64,000 nt of DNA, from positions 62,001 to 126,000 of the forward strand of contig JAUIKS010000024.1 of the NCBI GenBank assembly GCA_030430565.1, written 5' to 3'. Source of the stretch: Polyangia bacterium. GTDB lineage: Bacteria > Myxococcota_A > Polyangia > Nannocystales > Nannocystaceae. This document shows positions 62,411 through 64,000 of the stretch, piece after piece. Every line of letters begins with the position of its first letter. The stretch's first letter is position 1. A model generated the notes under the pieces. The model saw nothing but the letters and a program-made list of their open reading frames with translations, was not told the origin of the DNA and did no database searches. A program made the translations under genes and the position numbers.

Positions 62411-63976
62411 GTGGTTTGGAAGCGCGTAACTCGGCAATCATCGCGGCTCCTGATCGCGGCGGTCGCGGGCCTGGCGGTCAGCGGCTGCCGCGACAGTGAA
62501 TCGACGACGGAGCCGGAGGCTCGGTGCGAGCGTGATCGTGACTGTCGGCAGGGGCAGGTCTGCGCGGACGCGACGTGCGTCGAGGCCTCCGACGGGCAGC
62601 TGCCGGATGCGTCTCCGCCGACGGACGATTTTCTTGGCGATGGCGTCGCGCGCGAGGCTCCACACCCCGCGTGGACATGGCGCAGAGGAGGCCCGGGGTT
62701 GCCGCTCTCGGCGACCGTCCGCGGCCCGACCTCGGCCCCCGAGGTCGTGTGGGAGCAGCCGCTGGGCGCCACCATCTCGGCGTCTCCGCGGTTGATCGCC
62801 CGAGGCGGTGAGATCCACGCCTGCGTCGGCGCGCACCAGGGTCGATTCGTCTGTGTGGTCGTCGAAGGCGCCCGCGCGGGGACGCTCTCGCTCGACCTCC
62901 AGCTCGACGGGATCGTGTGGGGAACGGCGGCGGTCGGTCCCGGACCCAATGACGGGGTGCGGCTCTACGTCGGCACCGACGCGGACACGCTGCACGCGAT
63001 CGAGCCGGCCTCCGGCGCGATCCTGTGGTCACGACGCCTCGGACATTGTGAGCCGCCGAGGGCGCTCGGCCCGATGGGTGTGCGCTGTGATGTCGACGGC
63101 GGTCCGACGGTCGCGGGCGACGGCGGGCTGCTGGTCGGCGCCGACGGCGTGTACCGAGTCGAGCGGGACGGCGCGGTCACGTGGCGCTTCGACGGGGCCC
63201 CGGTCGAAGACGAGACGACGGACGAAAATCAAGACGCGGAGAAGAAGACGAAGAAGAAGACGAAGAAGAAGACGAAGCCGACGACGAAGAAGAAGACGAA
63301 GAAGAAAGACGACGCTGACGAAGAAGAGCTGCCCCCGGCGAAGATCGAGCACGTGTTCGCCGCGCCGGTGATCACGGCCCGCGGTGACATCGTGGTCGGG
63401 ACGCAGGGCGCCGGCTTGATCGCGCTCGACCCCGAAGGCCGCGAGCGCTGGCGCGTGGAGTTGGTCGGTGACGTCGACAGCGCGCCCGCGCTCGGTCGGG
63501 ACGGCTCGCTCTATGTCGGCGATGACGGCGGGCGATTGGTGGCTGTCAGCGCGCGCGGGCAGGTGCGGTGGACCGCGGAGGTCGGGGGGCCCGTGCGCGC
63601 TGCGGTGACGCTCGACGCGTACGCGCGGAGCGGGAAGCGATCGCGCGCGTCAAACCTGACCGAGCGTATCTACGTCACGACCCTGGCGGGATCGCTGCAC
63701 GCCTTCAGCAGCCGCGGCGAGTCGTTGTGGGTGTTGGAGGTCGGCGCGCCGATTCAAGCGACGCCCGCGGTGGACGGCGAGGGGACGCTGTTCTTCGGAG
63801 CCCAGGATGAGCGGCTCTACGCCGTCTCGCGCGCGGGAGATGTGCGCTGGCGCATTGACCTCCCCGCGGATGTTGATAGCTCGGTGGCAATTTCTCCAGG
63901 AGGGCGGCTTGTGTTTGGGGCGGATGATGGCATGCTACGCGCAGTCGCGGGCCCAACCGCGCCGGTGGACCGATGA
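62411..63976 (+). CDS. PQQ-like beta-propeller lipoprotein with Lys-rich insert
   Basis: 521 residues from the GTG at 62411. A signal peptide ends GLAVSGC (lipobox). A Cys-rich segment follows (CERDRDCRQGQVCADATC). The main body is PQQ/WD-type propeller repeats of the form DGT-x-Y-x-G-x-D-x-x-LYA (GSLYVGDDGGRLVAVSARGQVRW, GTLFFGAQDERLYAVSRAGDVRW). Between blades, about residues 270-305, lies a Glu/Asp then Lys/Thr tract encoded by an AAG-AAG-AAG-ACG type repeat near 63239-63310, an odd surface loop. It may bind glycans, nucleic acid or an envelope partner; no catalytic residues were found. A next gene probably begins at 63973, overlapping the stop (ATGA). Confidence 0.85.
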   Translation: MVWKRVTRQSSRLLIAAVAGLAVSGCRDSESTTEPEARCERDRDCRQGQVCADATCVEASDGQLPDASPPTDDFLGDGVAREAPHPAWTWRRGGPGLPLSATVRGPTSAPEVVWEQPLGATISASPRLIARGGEIHACVGAHQGRFVCVVVEGARAGTLSLDLQLDGIVWGTAAVGPGPNDGVRLYVGTDADTLHAIEPASGAILWSRRLGHCEPPRALGPMGVRCDVDGGPTVAGDGGLLVGADGVYRVERDGAVTWRFDGAPVEDETTDENQDAEKKTKKKTKKKTKPTTKKKTKKKDDADEEELPPAKIEHVFAAPVITARGDIVVGTQGAGLIALDPEGRERWRVELVGDVDSAPALGRDGSLYVGDDGGRLVAVSARGQVRWTAEVGGPVRAAVTLDAYARSGKRSRASNLTERIYVTTLAGSLHAFSSRGESLWVLEVGAPIQATPAVDGEGTLFFGAQDERLYAVSRAGDVRWRIDLPADVDSSVAISPGGRLVFGADDGMLRAVAGPTAPVDR

Positions 63977-64000
63977 AGTCGCACGCTTCGACGAAGCAGC
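63973..64000 (+). CDS. Start of a further gene (3' truncated by the window edge)
   Basis: ATG at 63973 overlaps the propeller-protein stop as ATGA and opens MKSHASTKQ. Only nine codons are visible. It would be translationally coupled. The product cannot be told. Confidence 0.35.

Overview
The window is high-GC bacterial DNA with frequent GTG starts, many unlinked single genes and a large share of signalling proteins. A secreted lipoprotein with three Myxococcus-type cysteine-rich repeats and a long Gly-Asp tract, Ser/Thr kinases fused to TPR or ATPase modules, PAS-STAS proteins, and acidic or Thr-rich lipoprotein linkers all point to a myxobacterium, most likely of the Nannocystis/Enhygromyxa/Plesiocystis group. 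This is an inference from protein style; there is no rRNA in the window. I saw no tRNA, rRNA, CRISPR array, transposase or phage gene.

Layout. 1-7.5 kb: the 3' end of a B12-binding radical SAM gene, a TetR regulator, an HTTM-domain membrane protein, an aldehyde dehydrogenase and an arylamine N-acetyltransferase-like protein that lacks the catalytic Cys. 7.5-13.5 kb: a repeat-rich spacer, two secreted lipoproteins (one with Gly-Asp and disulfide repeats, one with two twin-CX3C units), a DUF1328 membrane peptide, a Tat-type lipoprotein hydrolase, purT and a putative outer-membrane protein. 13.5-19.5 kb: a GNAT gene and a COQ4-like gene divergent from a TetR gene across a double operator, an unrecognised soluble protein, and a three-gene coupled operon of HsdS-like, HsdM-like and small membrane protein with no restriction subunit. 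19.5-34 kb: a signalling block with a PknK-like kinase/ATPase, a HAD phosphatase, a TolQ-like protein with a membrane-anchored ECF sigma factor, a TPR kinase, two PAS-STAS (RsbR-like) proteins, an ADP-ribosylglycohydrolase and a PrsW-like protease. 34-44.6 kb: a lipoprotein, a receiver-domain fragment, a dynamin-like GTPase, a dipeptide epimerase divergent from an amino-acid permease, a 1.3 kb gene-free stretch and a fadN-fadA beta-oxidation operon. 44.6-64 kb: mainly housekeeping genes (lytic transglycosylase, metG, SUV3-like helicase, phosphofructokinase, htpG) with several unknowns and a PQQ-propeller lipoprotein.

The most promising leads are the TolQ-like/membrane sigma/TPR kinase cluster (24.2-28.8 kb), the restriction-less HsdS-HsdM-membrane operon (16.8-19.3 kb), the twin-CX3C lipoprotein (9.4-9.9 kb), the Cys-less acetyltransferase homologue, and a recurring palindrome ATGTC-N6-GACAT found perfectly three times and imperfectly once, always between genes.
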